Part shown: positions 1-8,311 of the stretch, in pieces
How the letters are laid out: every line of letters starts with the position of its first letter
How positions within the stretch are numbered: the first letter of the stretch is position 1
DNA from: Mycobacteriales bacterium
GTDB lineage: Bacteria; Actinomycetota; Actinomycetes; Mycobacteriales; QHCE01
Assembly: GCA_013362805.1 (NCBI GenBank)
Contig: JABFVL010000051.1
Span: forward strand, 1-50,309
Reading direction: 5' to 3'
Length of the DNA stretch: 50,309 nt
The notes under the pieces: model-generated
Databases searched by the model: none
What the model was told of the DNA's origin: nothing
Seen by the model: the letters and a program-made list of their open reading frames with translations, nothing else
Program-made: the position numbers and the translations under genes

Positions 1-1758
1 GAGAAATGTCGCGGCTCCACTGCACTGAATTTGAAGGCGTCCCTTTTTGTGGCACGTTGCGAAGTCTTTGAGCTCGGGGGTGCCTGCGGTGGAGACGCCA
101 TATGTGTTGTCGTACGTGTAATCGCTAAATCGTCGTACGAGGTTTTCCAAGTCGGCTGCGGAAACCTGCCCGTGGCGCTTTTCTTGTTTGGCCAGGGCGT
201 TCGCGAGTGGCTCGAGACCGATGCTTTGATAAGCGTCAATCAAATTCTGAATGCCGTTCGTGGAGATAAGGACTTGTTCCGCTCCGCCGTGCGGGTCGTC
301 TTTAGTTCTTTGAAATGCCCATCGTTTCCCAGAATTAGCAACCGCCACATAACCCGGAATATATGGCTCTTTCCAATTTGCAGCGCCATCTTCAATGTCG
401 AGGATCAGCCGGTACCACACGGAGTTGCTGAGCGGAGGGTAGTCGTGTCCTCGTTGTTGGTGCAGAAGAAGGCGAGGAAGGCCGTCGCGGTAATCACGGC
501 GTGCAACTCGGGCGTGTGTTATGTGTTTAAGTTCCTCTTCGCCTTTTTCGCTTTCCACACTGATTTTGGTTGTTGTTGAGCCCGCGTTGTCTTGATTAGG
601 ATCTAGTGAGAAGTGAACGGGAATTGTGCCCGCCCCAGCGTTTGCCGGAATTTCTGTATATATGGGGCCAATGGGCTGCCGGAGAGCAAAAAGAAGTTCG
701 CGAAAGTAAAAAAGATCCCGGTCTTTAGGTGAGGTGCCAGTCCAGCCCCAATCGTGCGCGAGGCCATTGACTACTTTCTCCAATATTTGACTTGGTGACG
801 CCGTTTGGTCTCGACAGAATTCGCGAACGAATTCGTAGCATAGTCTCTCGGCTACGCGGGGAACGTAGAGTTTTTCGATGGGGTCCTTCTGGATTTCCCT
901 GCTCCAGTCGCGCACCTTGTGTTCCACGCTGTACCGCTTGCCTGTGGCGTCCCCGACAAAAATTCCCTCCATATTACCCAGGGAACCCAACGAAACCTTT
1001 GTGATCGGGCTATCCCGAAGTTCTCGCGGCCACCACTGTTGCGCCTGCTCAAGCATCCAGGCGACCACCTTTGCTCGGGTGTTGTCACCCTGGAGTCCGC
1101 CGCGAGGTTTGGTTTGTTGTTCGAGTAAGTACTTTTTTCTCGTGAACTCTCGATTTGCCGCGAAGCCAGCCGCGCCATATCGTTCGGGCGAGGTTAGCGG
1201 CCCGAACAGTGAGTCGTGCAAGCTGTTTTCGAGGAGTTGTCTTTCCGCGACCGAGAGCGGTTGTTCTTCCAGAATTGGTGTGGCAATCGTGAGTGATTGG
1301 AGCAGCCGGTACTGTGCGCTGTTTTTAAGTAGAGTTTTTGTCGCTTCGACAATCTGCGTTTCATTGGGCGACGGCTGACCATCTTTTCCGAACATAAACT
1401 CTCTTTGCTCGGAAAGTAGATCGGAAAATTCATTACGAATTATGTCTTCGAAATCTTTGTAGTACGGCGAACCACCAAAGGCTATGTGCTCCAAGAATCG
1501 GCTACGGACCTGTAGAGCGCCCGTGGTGATGCTCTGCATCATGAATTGTGTATCTGGCAGATTCGTATCCGGTTTGCCAAACAATTCCCATTCGATCATG
1601 TCGACAGCGGTCTGGATGCTCAGCTGTTCACTGGGCAGCAGATAGCTGTTGAGTATTTTCTGGGCACGTTTCTCGAACCGCGCACGCCAGTCTCGCACCA
1701 CGTCAGGAGGTGGCGTGATGGCGGCCAATAAAGCCAGTCGCTTTTGTTGAGAAGGCAT
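1..1758 (-). CDS. Large protein with transglutaminase-like C-terminal part, truncated by the window edge
   Basis: The reverse strand is open from an ATG at the right end of this span to the left edge, giving 586 codons without a stop. The first ~450 residues are mostly helical and I do not recognise them. The last ~70 visible residues fit the start of a bacterial transglutaminase-like (papain-fold) domain: a helix, then YTYD, then LKDFATC, a Gly-containing loop and QCSGAATFL, where Cys579 would be the nucleophile; the His and Asp of the triad would lie outside the window. No signal peptide is visible. The ATG lacks a clear Shine-Dalgarno sequence and the frame stays open upstream (an in-frame TTG lies at 1821), so the start is tentative. 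The family call is by pattern only; the existence of the gene is much surer than its function. Confidence 0.6.
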   Translation of the reverse strand, partial: MPSQQKRLALLAAITPPPDVVRDWRARFEKRAQKILNSYLLPSEQLSIQTAVDMIEWELFGKPDTNLPDTQFMMQSITTGALQVRSRFLEHIAFGGSPYYKDFEDIIRNEFSDLLSEQREFMFGKDGQPSPNETQIVEATKTLLKNSAQYRLLQSLTIATPILEEQPLSVAERQLLENSLHDSLFGPLTSPERYGAAGFAANREFTRKKYLLEQQTKPRGGLQGDNTRAKVVAWMLEQAQQWWPRELRDSPITKVSLGSLGNMEGIFVGDATGKRYSVEHKVRDWSREIQKDPIEKLYVPRVAERLCYEFVREFCRDQTASPSQILEKVVNGLAHDWGWTGTSPKDRDLFYFRELLFALRQPIGPIYTEIPANAGAGTIPVHFSLDPNQDNAGSTTTKISVESEKGEEELKHITHARVARRDYRDGLPRLLLHQQRGHDYPPLSNSVWYRLILDIEDGAANWKEPYIPGYVAVANSGKRWAFQRTKDDPHGGAEQVLISTNGIQNLIDAYQSIGLEPLANALAKQEKRHGQVSAADLENLVRRFSDYTYDNTYGVSTAGTPELKDFATCHKKGRLQIQCSGAATFL

Positions 1759-2186
1759 GCCCGTGAACTCATTCGCGCAGGACTTAGAGCTGATTAGTGA
1801 TCGTCGAATTGATGCTATCAAATATTGAATAGTCGAGATTCGCCAAAGTTTAGCTATCTTTCCCGGAGACGGATTGGCATCTTCTCAAAGCCCGCTGCAT
1901 CTGTGGTGCTAGGGGCGGCGCGTTCGAGTAGCCCGCGGATGGTGAGTCGAGATACCTGCCCCCGGTGGCCCTGGCGTTTGCTGTCGGCGAGGGAGCTGGT
2001 TGGCTAGCCAGCGAAGCGAGCGTTCTGGATTCCAGCTAAGCGCCGCGATGTGACGAAGATAGGATGCTGGTTCGGTGACGTGGGTCAGGCACCCACAGTT
2101 CCATCAATATCTTCGCTTACGAGCCCAACCACTGGGCTGTTGCGCTGTTTTCGCATCGAGCTTCGAACATTGTTAGCTCGGCCCTG
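1759..2186. other. Intergenic stretch without a convincing gene
   Basis: The stretch lies upstream of the truncated left-edge gene and downstream of the dioxygenase-like gene. Short open frames here have no ribosome-binding site or recognisable motif. It contains a 10-bp palindrome (TGGCTAGCCA at 2001-2010) and two small hairpins, listed separately, near the end of the dioxygenase-like gene. Confidence 0.5.
2080..2138 (-). terminator. Two consecutive small hairpins after the dioxygenase-like gene
   Basis: GTGGGT/ACCCAC (2080-2096, 5-nt loop) and AGCCCA/TGGGCT (2122-2138, 5-nt loop) are perfect 6-bp inverted repeats about 50-100 nt past the stop codon of the reverse-strand gene. There is no T-run, as is common for actinobacterial terminators. 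The assignment is by position only. Confidence 0.35.
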
Positions 2187-3047
2187 CTACACGCCGATGG
2201 TGAGTTTTGCGGTGTAGCCGCTGTCAATATCGCCCGACATAGTCGGTGTCTGAGCCGATGAGCCGTCACTGAATACCATGTCAGTTTCCAGACTTACTTG
2301 GCTCATGTTGTCTTGGCTGGTGCTGTAGCCCGTTGTCGCATAGACCGCGTCACAAGCGTCCTGGGGGAGCGCCATCTGTGAGGTGGCGATCTTGTTGCTT
2401 GCCGAAGTGGCGGCGGATATATCTGGATACACCTCGAAGTGAACGTGCGGCCACCGTCCCGAATAGCAGGCGGGGAAAATGCTGGTGAAGTTCGCTTTGC
2501 CATTCGCGTCGCTCGCTTGTACACCCCGCAGGTAGTTCTCGTTTTCGATGGCTCGGCCATACATGGAATATTCACCGTCCTGATTGCAATGCCAGACGTA
2601 GATCGCCGCGTTTTCATACGGTTGGCAGCCATTGGCGAGCTGGACGATGGTGAACTCCATTTTGAAGGGCACTCCGGTGGCGACGCCTGTCGCGTCACCG
2701 AAACTTTGGGTGATGTCACTGCGGACGATGCCGCTCTGGGTAAGCGCGTTCGGGCCGTTCGAGCCATCGCCGGGATATGGACCCGCTGTTTCCTCGGGGA
2801 TTTCTGTGCAGGTATCAGCACTGGCGTTGGTGCTAGCGCTAGTACGTGCTGATTTGCTGCTGCCGTTGTCGGAGTCGTCTCCGCAGCCGGCGATGGCCAC
2901 TAGTGATACTCCGCCGAGCAAGCCCAGCATGCTGCGGCGCCGCAGGGTGTGTAGGTCGTATTGCAGGCCACGGTCGTGATCGTGTAGTTCGCTTTGCGCC
3001 ATGTTGTCAGTATTGGGCATAAAGTGTGCAAAAGGGGTGAGGCGCAC
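2187..3047 (-). CDS. Exported intradiol ring-cleavage dioxygenase-like lipoprotein
   Basis: This belongs to the catechol/protocatechuate intradiol dioxygenase superfamily, which uses non-haem Fe(III) to cleave aromatic diols. The four expected iron ligands can be read: Tyr160 in WHCNQDGEYS, Tyr195 in FPACYSGR, and His201 and His203 in PHVHFEV. ETAGPYPGDGSNG (about residues 86-98) is the usual substrate-domain entry motif. The N-terminus has a twin-arginine signal (RRRSMLGLLGG) followed by the lipobox AIAGC with Cys55, then a Ser/Thr/Asn-rich linker, so the enzyme should be Tat-exported and lipid-anchored outside the cell. The longest frame begins with GTG; ATGs at codons 10 and 16 are equally possible because none has a clear ribosome-binding site. 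No other aromatic-degradation gene is adjacent, and the substrate is unknown. Confidence 0.82.
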   Translation of the reverse strand: MRLTPFAHFMPNTDNMAQSELHDHDRGLQYDLHTLRRRSMLGLLGGVSLVAIAGCGDDSDNGSSKSARTSASTNASADTCTEIPEETAGPYPGDGSNGPNALTQSGIVRSDITQSFGDATGVATGVPFKMEFTIVQLANGCQPYENAAIYVWHCNQDGEYSMYGRAIENENYLRGVQASDANGKANFTSIFPACYSGRWPHVHFEVYPDISAATSASNKIATSQMALPQDACDAVYATTGYSTSQDNMSQVSLETDMVFSDGSSAQTPTMSGDIDSGYTAKLTIGV

Positions 3048-3086
3048 GTTAGTCGGCAGGGTGTTCAGCGCCCGGATCCCCGGTGA

Positions 3087-4112
3087 TCAAAAGGTGATGC
3101 CACACATTTCACGGATCGAATCCATCGTTCGCAGCATGATGATGGAATCCTCGAGTGGCCGCAGCGGCGTCTGAAGCTCACCAGCGGCAATGCATCGGGC
3201 GACTTCCGCGGCCTCAAAGTAAAGACCATCGTGCGCAATGCGCGGTTCGGAGTAGGTCAAGGGCGTGCTTCCACCCGCGGGGCTGAGCACAATTTCACCC
3301 GGCTGGAAAAAAGGGCCGGGCAAGCTCAATGTTGCTCGAGTGCCAACGACGCTGGCAGCGCTTGGAATGTCATTAAACAAAGTGGTGTGAATTGTGGCTT
3401 GGTTTCCAATTGTGTCGAGAAGAATGGCGGAGATCTGCCCGTTGATTCCCTTGTGATGAGGCTGACCGAATGCCAAAACTTCCGCTGGCGCGCCTAAAAT
3501 CCAGGTGGCCAGACACACGGGATATGTGCCGAGGTCCAGGAGTGGACCCCCTGCCAATTCGCGTCGGAAAATTCGATGATCGGGCGCGAAGTATTCGCCC
3601 AACTCGGCGATAACCGTACGGGTCTCGCCGAGGACCCCGGATTCAAGAAGCTGGCGCACAATGTCGAATTTCGGCAGAAAGAGGGTCCAGAGAGCTTCCG
3701 CGCAGAAGAGGCCGCGATCCGCGGCGAGCTCGGCGATTTCGGTGGCCTGAATCGCGTTTAATGCCAACGGCTTTTCGATGAGGGCATGCTTGCCGTTATT
3801 CAGAGCGAGTTTGGCGCAATCCAAGTGAGCGATGTGGTCGGTTGCGACATAAACGACGTCTACGTCCCCGGATGTGGCGAGTTCCTCGTAGGAGCCATAG
3901 GACTGGGGGATGCTGTGACGATCGGCGAAGGTTTTGGCTCGCTCGGAGTCGCGGGAGGCCACGGCTACAAATCGTTGCCGAGTGTTGCGGACGACAGACC
4001 GCACAAAGCGTTCCGCGATCCATCCCGTGCCCAGAACGCCCCAACGCAGGCTAGGTGCGTCCATAGGATCGGGAGTGCGAGGAGTCGGTAAAGCACTGGG
4101 GAAGATAGGCAT
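3087..4112 (-). CDS. Gfo/Idh/MocA oxidoreductase, dihydrodiol dehydrogenase-like
   Basis: A 341-residue NAD(P)-dependent sugar or diol dehydrogenase. The Rossmann motif GVLGTGWIAERF is at about residue 25, the family EKP motif (HALIEKPLAL) at about residue 113, and AEALWTLFLP resembles dimeric dihydrodiol dehydrogenases and glucose-fructose oxidoreductases rather than inositol dehydrogenases. A GGGAG ribosome-binding site 8 nt before the ATG supports the long N-terminus, which carries about 16 Pro-rich residues ahead of a second Met. It starts 3 nt after the stop of the upstream dehydrogenase gene, so the two are one operon and probably act in one sugar or polyol pathway. The substrate cannot be read from the sequence. 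Confidence 0.85.
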   Translation of the reverse strand: MPIFPSALPTPRTPDPMDAPSLRWGVLGTGWIAERFVRSVVRNTRQRFVAVASRDSERAKTFADRHSIPQSYGSYEELATSGDVDVVYVATDHIAHLDCAKLALNNGKHALIEKPLALNAIQATEIAELAADRGLFCAEALWTLFLPKFDIVRQLLESGVLGETRTVIAELGEYFAPDHRIFRRELAGGPLLDLGTYPVCLATWILGAPAEVLAFGQPHHKGINGQISAILLDTIGNQATIHTTLFNDIPSAASVVGTRATLSLPGPFFQPGEIVLSPAGGSTPLTYSEPRIAHDGLYFEAAEVARCIAAGELQTPLRPLEDSIIMLRTMDSIREMCGITF

Positions 4113-4115
4113 TGG

Positions 4116-5108
4116 TTATTCTCCCGGAACTTCTATCGCGATGGTTCGGCCACCATCCTTCATGGACGTGATGACCGCCTCGGCAACCGCAGCGGCGAGC
4201 ACGCCATCTCGTGCTCCAGCGAGTGTGGAAATCTGACCCGTCGCGACCGCGTCAACCCAGGCCTGAAGTTCAAGCCGATAGGCATCGGCGAACCGGGGAC
4301 GCCAATCAGCCGGATAGGCCTTGGATTGCGCGAGCTCGGATGTTTTCACTAACCGGGCGGGATCAGCCAGCGCGAGCGTGCCGCGTTCACCGGCGATCTC
4401 GCAGCGAATGTCATAGCCGTATCGGGCGTTAAGGAACACCTCCACGGTGGTCAGGACGCCATCGGCCGTTCGAAGAAGGATTAACTGCGGATCTTGCAGG
4501 CCGGGGGCGATGTTCGTGGAGCGGGGCGCGTGCCAGCTGACTTCGATGATGGGTGAGTTCAATAGCCAGGGCACGATATCGAACTCGTGGATAGCGGAGC
4601 CGGTAATACTAAATTCGCTGGTGGCACCTGGAGCGGATGAGACTCCTCTTGCTATGCAGTGCATCAACAACGGCGTTCCGCAGGCGCCGCCGACTAGGCC
4701 AGCTTTGAGCTCGACATAGGCGGGGTCAAACCGGCGCATGAAGCCAAGTGAGAGCAACCCGACGCCGGCCTGTTGCTCTTCTCGGGCTACCCGTAAGCAT
4801 TCATCGAGGGTGGGCGCCAGTGGCTTCTCGCACATCACCGGTTTGCCGGCGCGTAACGCCGCGATGGCCAGGTCGGCGTGGGTGGTGTCATGGGAGGCGA
4901 TAACGACCGCGTCGACCTCTGGATCCGCGATGAGTGCATATGGGTCGGTGGTGGCGCGCGAGCCGGGAACTAACGCGGAACGAGCGCGTTCGGCGTTCAG
5001 ATCGGCAACCAAGGTGACGGTGGCCCCTGAGACATACCGGTGGAGCGTGGTCACATGGTCCGCGCCCATGTTGCCCGCGCCAATAACTCCAATACGAACA
5101 TTGCTCAT
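4116..5108 (-). CDS. Gfo/Idh/MocA oxidoreductase, inositol 2-dehydrogenase-like
   Basis: A 330-residue dehydrogenase with features typical of the myo-inositol/scyllo-inositol dehydrogenase branch: GVIGAGNMGADH at the N-terminus, CEKPLAPT at about residue 95, MRRFDPAY at about residue 124, and a SAIHEFDI..WLL block carrying the His used in sugar oxidation. It is the first gene of a two-gene operon with the second dehydrogenase. No other inositol catabolism gene (iolBCDE) is present, so inositol as substrate is inference from family resemblance only. The ribosome-binding site is weak. Confidence 0.85.
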   Translation of the reverse strand: MSNVRIGVIGAGNMGADHVTTLHRYVSGATVTLVADLNAERARSALVPGSRATTDPYALIADPEVDAVVIASHDTTHADLAIAALRAGKPVMCEKPLAPTLDECLRVAREEQQAGVGLLSLGFMRRFDPAYVELKAGLVGGACGTPLLMHCIARGVSSAPGATSEFSITGSAIHEFDIVPWLLNSPIIEVSWHAPRSTNIAPGLQDPQLILLRTADGVLTTVEVFLNARYGYDIRCEIAGERGTLALADPARLVKTSELAQSKAYPADWRPRFADAYRLELQAWVDAVATGQISTLAGARDGVLAAAVAEAVITSMKDGGRTIAIEVPGE

Positions 5109-5318
5109 GCGCGGCTCGTTTCGTGCCGAATGGAGCGGGTTAAAACGCTGGAATCCATCGCAGACTGCCGTCCTTGGATTGGAACTCTTTCAGTTCACAT
5201 TGAATGCCGTGTTCTCGGGTGTCAACGTCTTTGCTCACTTCTTTCAGCTTATGAGATGGGATAGCCCATTCCACTGCGTTGGATTCACCCCATTTCTCCG
5301 AACCTGTCCTGACCTGCG

Positions 5319-6527
5319 TTATGTTGGATTGAGAACCCCGGCCTGCTCATCGCCGCGCTGAGTCGTGAGGTACACGGCAAGCATCGCCGCCGCGATAAGC
5401 ACGGGCACGATTAGTAGGGCATTGGCGATCCCTACGGCATCCACCAACATGCCGATGACGAATGGCCCGCCGCCTAGCCCGGGCGCGAGACCGAGCGCGG
5501 TGCGATTGACCGCCAAATCGGCGGAGTGTGGCGCCGTGCGAACGGTTCGGGCCATTGATAGCGGATACATGGGGCCAATGCCAACGCCGCCAATGAACAA
5601 AGCGGCGAAAGACAACCAAATAACGCCACTGAGCCAAAAGATTGTGAAGCCAACCGCCATAGTGGCCAATGCCGCGTATAGCAGCGTTTCGATGCTTGTG
5701 CGGCTTATCAAGGTGGCCGACACGAATCGCCCCACGGCAAGGCCGCCGATGATTGCGGTTACCGTCAATGCGGCCATGCCTTTGCCTGCGTTTGTGCGCT
5801 CTATGAGGAGATCAGAACTCCACATCGCGAAGCAGGATTCAATTGAGCAGCACAGAACGAGTGCGGTGAAAGCGGCCCAGTACGCGCGCGGCAGCTTTTG
5901 GTTCCTCGATGTGATGGTCGAGGACGCAGGCGCTATGGCGGGCTCGGGCCGTTGTCTGCTGCCGAAAATCAGCGCCGCGCCGAGTACGAGAACAACAACG
6001 CTGAGCAGCCCCGTTTGCCAACCCGCGCCCGTGGCGACGCCAATGGCGAGCACCAGGGGAGCGCACGTGGCCAGGACCGATGACAGTGCATTGCTCTCGC
6101 TCAGTGCGGCAGGTGCGAGACTTCGATGATGATCGGCTAACGTCGCCGCGACGACATTGCACGCTAATAGTCCGCCAGCGCCCGCACATACGCTGGCGAG
6201 CAGGGTAATCGTTGGCAATGACGCGAAGCTCATCACGATTACGCTGACGGACAATGTGGTTAATCCGTGCCATAACGCGGTTTGTCGGCCTAATGCGCCG
6301 ATGATCGCCGGGCCGATCAAGCCGGTGATGAAGCATCCAACGGCGAGGGCTAGGCCATGCAATCCCGAAATGGTGGCGCTGGTGTCTTGCGCGGTGCGTA
6401 AGAACGGAAGTGACGGGCTGAACGCTTGTAGGAAGTAGGTCCAGATGGCTAAGGCGGCATACATATGCCATGTCAGGCGATCGCGAACTAGGGTCTTCGC
6501 CGTCGCGATGGGTGCACTTACCGACAT
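5319..6527 (-). CDS. MFS transporter
   Basis: A 402-residue protein with about 12 hydrophobic segments and a hydrophilic central loop (about residues 195-215), the standard major facilitator layout. It lacks the long hydrophilic domains of sugar symporters and looks like a small-molecule permease or exporter. It lies 210 nt upstream of the two Gfo/Idh/MocA genes on the same strand, so uptake of their substrate is possible but unproven. An AAGG sits 12 nt before the ATG. The upstream region has two palindromes, listed separately, that could bind a regulator. Confidence 0.85.
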   Translation of the reverse strand: MSVSAPIATAKTLVRDRLTWHMYAALAIWTYFLQAFSPSLPFLRTAQDTSATISGLHGLALAVGCFITGLIGPAIIGALGRQTALWHGLTTLSVSVIVMSFASLPTITLLASVCAGAGGLLACNVVAATLADHHRSLAPAALSESNALSSVLATCAPLVLAIGVATGAGWQTGLLSVVVLVLGAALIFGSRQRPEPAIAPASSTITSRNQKLPRAYWAAFTALVLCCSIESCFAMWSSDLLIERTNAGKGMAALTVTAIIGGLAVGRFVSATLISRTSIETLLYAALATMAVGFTIFWLSGVIWLSFAALFIGGVGIGPMYPLSMARTVRTAPHSADLAVNRTALGLAPGLGGGPFVIGMLVDAVGIANALLIVPVLIAAAMLAVYLTTQRGDEQAGVLNPT

Positions 6528-6626
6528 GTACGGCGCCTTACTATGTGGGTCGAGCGTGTTTGCCGGGGGCGCTATTGGAGCCGTTAAATGGACTGCTCCG
6601 GCATGGGTGATGGTGAGTTCTCAATC

Positions 6627-6704
6627 ATAATGAGCGAGCCCATTATTCTCGCTATAGCATCGCCAAAAATATCGGACGAACAATAGTGGAAAATTTGTAC
6701 AAAT
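6627..6704. promoter_or_regulatory. Candidate operators upstream of the MFS gene
   Basis: ATAATG-N8-CATTAT (6627-6646) and the perfect 12-bp palindrome ATTTGTACAAAT (6693-6704) lie 100-180 nt upstream of the MFS start in AT-rich sequence. Palindromes like these usually bind dimeric repressors, but no regulator is encoded immediately beside them; the nearest is the LysR gene 700 nt away. Confidence 0.35.
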
Positions 6705-6847
6705 CCGCAGCAATATTGTATTTCTCGATTTCGTGAGACTTTAGGGCGGGGACATTCGCAATCGAAAGCACTCTTACGTTGTGGATGCTCAACGGAGCTA
6801 TGGGGCTTTCCCGCTCGCTCGGCGATGAGACGTATCAGGCGGATGTG

Positions 6848-6878
6848 GGAGGGGCGCCCGGGTACGCGGTGCCCCTCC
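6848..6878 (-). terminator. Hairpin terminator of the glyoxalase gene
   Basis: GGAGGGGC and GCCCCTCC form a perfect 8-bp stem that extends inward with one G-T pair and two further pairs. It begins 6 nt past the stop codon of the reverse-strand glyoxalase gene and has no T-tract. Confidence 0.7.
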
Positions 6879-6884
6879 ATGCTG

Positions 6885-7271
6885 CTAACCCATGTGCAAG
6901 ATGTCCCATTGGTGGCCGTCGAGGTCGTAGAAATTCCGAGAATAGAAACCATCCATCTCGGTCGTAGGTGTCACTGCGGTACCGCCGCTGCTTAGCGCCG
7001 CGTCGACTAACTTATCTACCGCCTCTCTAGACTCCATCGCGATCGCGAGCGCTCCTGCGATCACCTGCTTCGTGTCGGCCAGTGCCTTGGTCGTATTGCC
7101 CAAGAAAAACTCGCTGTTGACAGCCATCACGCAGACGTTGTCGGTTACCACAATGCAGGCCGCGTGCTCATCGCTGAAGTCCTCATTGATAGCGAACCCG
7201 AGACTCGTGTAAAAGGCGCGCGCGGCGGGGACGTCTCGGACGGGGATGTTCGGAAAAACCATGGTAGGCAT
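6885..7271 (-). CDS. VOC/glyoxalase family protein
   Basis: A 128-residue protein of the vicinal oxygen chelate fold (glyoxalase / bleomycin-resistance / dioxygenase superfamily). The opening FPNIPVRDVPAARAFYTSLGF and the closing YDLDGHQWDI are typical of the two halves of this fold. The start is placed at the ATG preceded by TTGGAAACAA; a frame extending 24 codons further upstream is open but runs into the divergent LysR promoter. A metal-binding role is possible, the substrate unknown. It is divergent from a LysR regulator that probably controls it. Confidence 0.8.
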   Translation of the reverse strand: MPTMVFPNIPVRDVPAARAFYTSLGFAINEDFSDEHAACIVVTDNVCVMAVNSEFFLGNTTKALADTKQVIAGALAIAMESREAVDKLVDAALSSGGTAVTPTTEMDGFYSRNFYDLDGHQWDILHMG

Positions 7272-7356
7272 TTGTTTCCAATCTATGTGTCCGCGCTCGT
7301 CGCGGGCACTAATGACCTTTCCGTGTCCGCCCGTCACCATCAAGGCACATTCGCAC

Positions 7357-7362
7357 TACAAT
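7357..7362 (+). promoter_or_regulatory. Possible -10 box of the LysR gene
   Basis: TACAAT lies 19 nt before the ATG at 7382 and overlaps an earlier in-frame ATG at 7361. If it is the -10 element, translation must begin at 7382. No good -35 is visible. Confidence 0.35.
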
Positions 7363-7381
7363 GGCGGTGCGAAACTCAACA

Positions 7382-8287
7382 ATGGAGCACATCGTGTGGG
7401 AGCGGCATGAGATCGAAGCGGTGACGGTGCTTGCCGAAGAACTGCACGTTGGCGCGACCGCCGCTCGGCTCGGAGTCACCCCGGGCCGGATCAGTCAGAC
7501 GATCAAGAAGTTAGAGCGGCGCATTGGCGCCCCGCTGTTCTTACGGACCACTCGAAGCGTCACCATCACTGACATAGGCGCACAGCTCGCCACGGAGCTG
7601 CAGCGTGCCGTGCGAATCACGGATGCCGCTGTTCGTGAAGCAACGGCATCCGCCCGTGGCGTGACCGGGACCCTTCGCGTCGGTTATTCAACCCCGTGGT
7701 CACATGAGCTGCTGCTCACCGCTGTGGAGGAGTTCCAGCGGGCTCGCCCCGATATCTTGGTAGAGCTGCACGCGGTGCACTTGCACGACCTTTTTGGCCC
7801 CATCACCAGTGGAGTTTTAGACCTGCAGTTGAGTGACTTGCCAGTTGTGGAACCAGATCTTTCGGTGGGGCCAGTGATTTTCTCGATTCCCCGCACGCTG
7901 ATCGTCCCGACCCGTCATCGACTGGCCCAACGCGAATCGGTCTCCCTGGAAGAACTGGCATACGAGCCGTTGGTGGCGATAGACGGTCCCCTGCCGGATT
8001 ATTGGATGGCGCAGCATTTCCCACGCCAAACTCCGTCAGGCAAACCGATTCCGCGAGGACCAGCCGTTGCGTATTGGCCGGATGTTCTGACATACGTGGC
8101 GGCGGGCAAAGGAGTATCGTTCGGCTCTGAACGGACTCCGTTGTTTTACGCTCGGCCCGATATCAGCTTTGTTCCGCTTGTTGACGCCCCACCCATCGAT
8201 CACGCTTTGGTCTGGCGCACGGAGTCAAAAACACCCGCCCAACAAATCTTTATCGACACTGTCCATCGCCACGCTCAGCTCGCTTAA
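7382..8287 (+). CDS. LysR family transcriptional regulator
   Basis: A 301-residue regulator. The winged HTH is at residues 5-60 (AEELHVGATAARLGVTPGRISQTIKKLERRIGAPLF), followed by a linker helix and a periplasmic-binding-protein-like effector domain. The start at the second Met fits the usual LysR N-terminus, which leaves only a few residues before the HTH; an ATG seven codons upstream is less likely. It is divergent from the glyoxalase gene, the classic LysR-target arrangement. Its effector is unknown. It ends 24 nt from the convergent ABC permease gene. Confidence 0.88.
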   Translation: MEHIVWERHEIEAVTVLAEELHVGATAARLGVTPGRISQTIKKLERRIGAPLFLRTTRSVTITDIGAQLATELQRAVRITDAAVREATASARGVTGTLRVGYSTPWSHELLLTAVEEFQRARPDILVELHAVHLHDLFGPITSGVLDLQLSDLPVVEPDLSVGPVIFSIPRTLIVPTRHRLAQRESVSLEELAYEPLVAIDGPLPDYWMAQHFPRQTPSGKPIPRGPAVAYWPDVLTYVAAGKGVSFGSERTPLFYARPDISFVPLVDAPPIDHALVWRTESKTPAQQIFIDTVHRHAQLA

Positions 8288-8311
8288 CTCCGTCCTTTGT
8301 GGCGTTGAGCA

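Larger units (their letters stand above)
6528..6884. other. AT-rich intergenic region upstream of the MFS gene
   Basis: This 357-nt stretch separates the MFS gene from the glyoxalase gene, both on the reverse strand. It holds the glyoxalase terminator at its right end and two palindromes (6627-6646 and 6693-6704) in an AT-rich core. A reverse-strand open frame across it has no coding character. Confidence 0.6.

Noticed and set aside
31..579. A forward-strand open frame of 182 codons near the left edge
   Set aside because: It lies opposite the long reverse-strand gene, which has a continuous frame with coherent protein character; the forward frame is Cys/Val-rich with no motif or ribosome-binding site.
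852..1433. Two shorter reverse-strand frames that at first suggested a broken gene
   Set aside because: They are in other frames; the true reverse frame is uninterrupted from 1758 to the edge, so there is no frameshift.
5365..6129. A 254-codon forward frame across the MFS gene
   Set aside because: It is antisense to a clear 12-helix transporter and has typical shadow composition (Ala/Arg/Thr/Pro-rich).
6584..6952. A 122-codon reverse frame between the MFS and glyoxalase genes
   Set aside because: It overlaps the glyoxalase end in another frame, spans its terminator hairpin and has no recognisable protein pattern.
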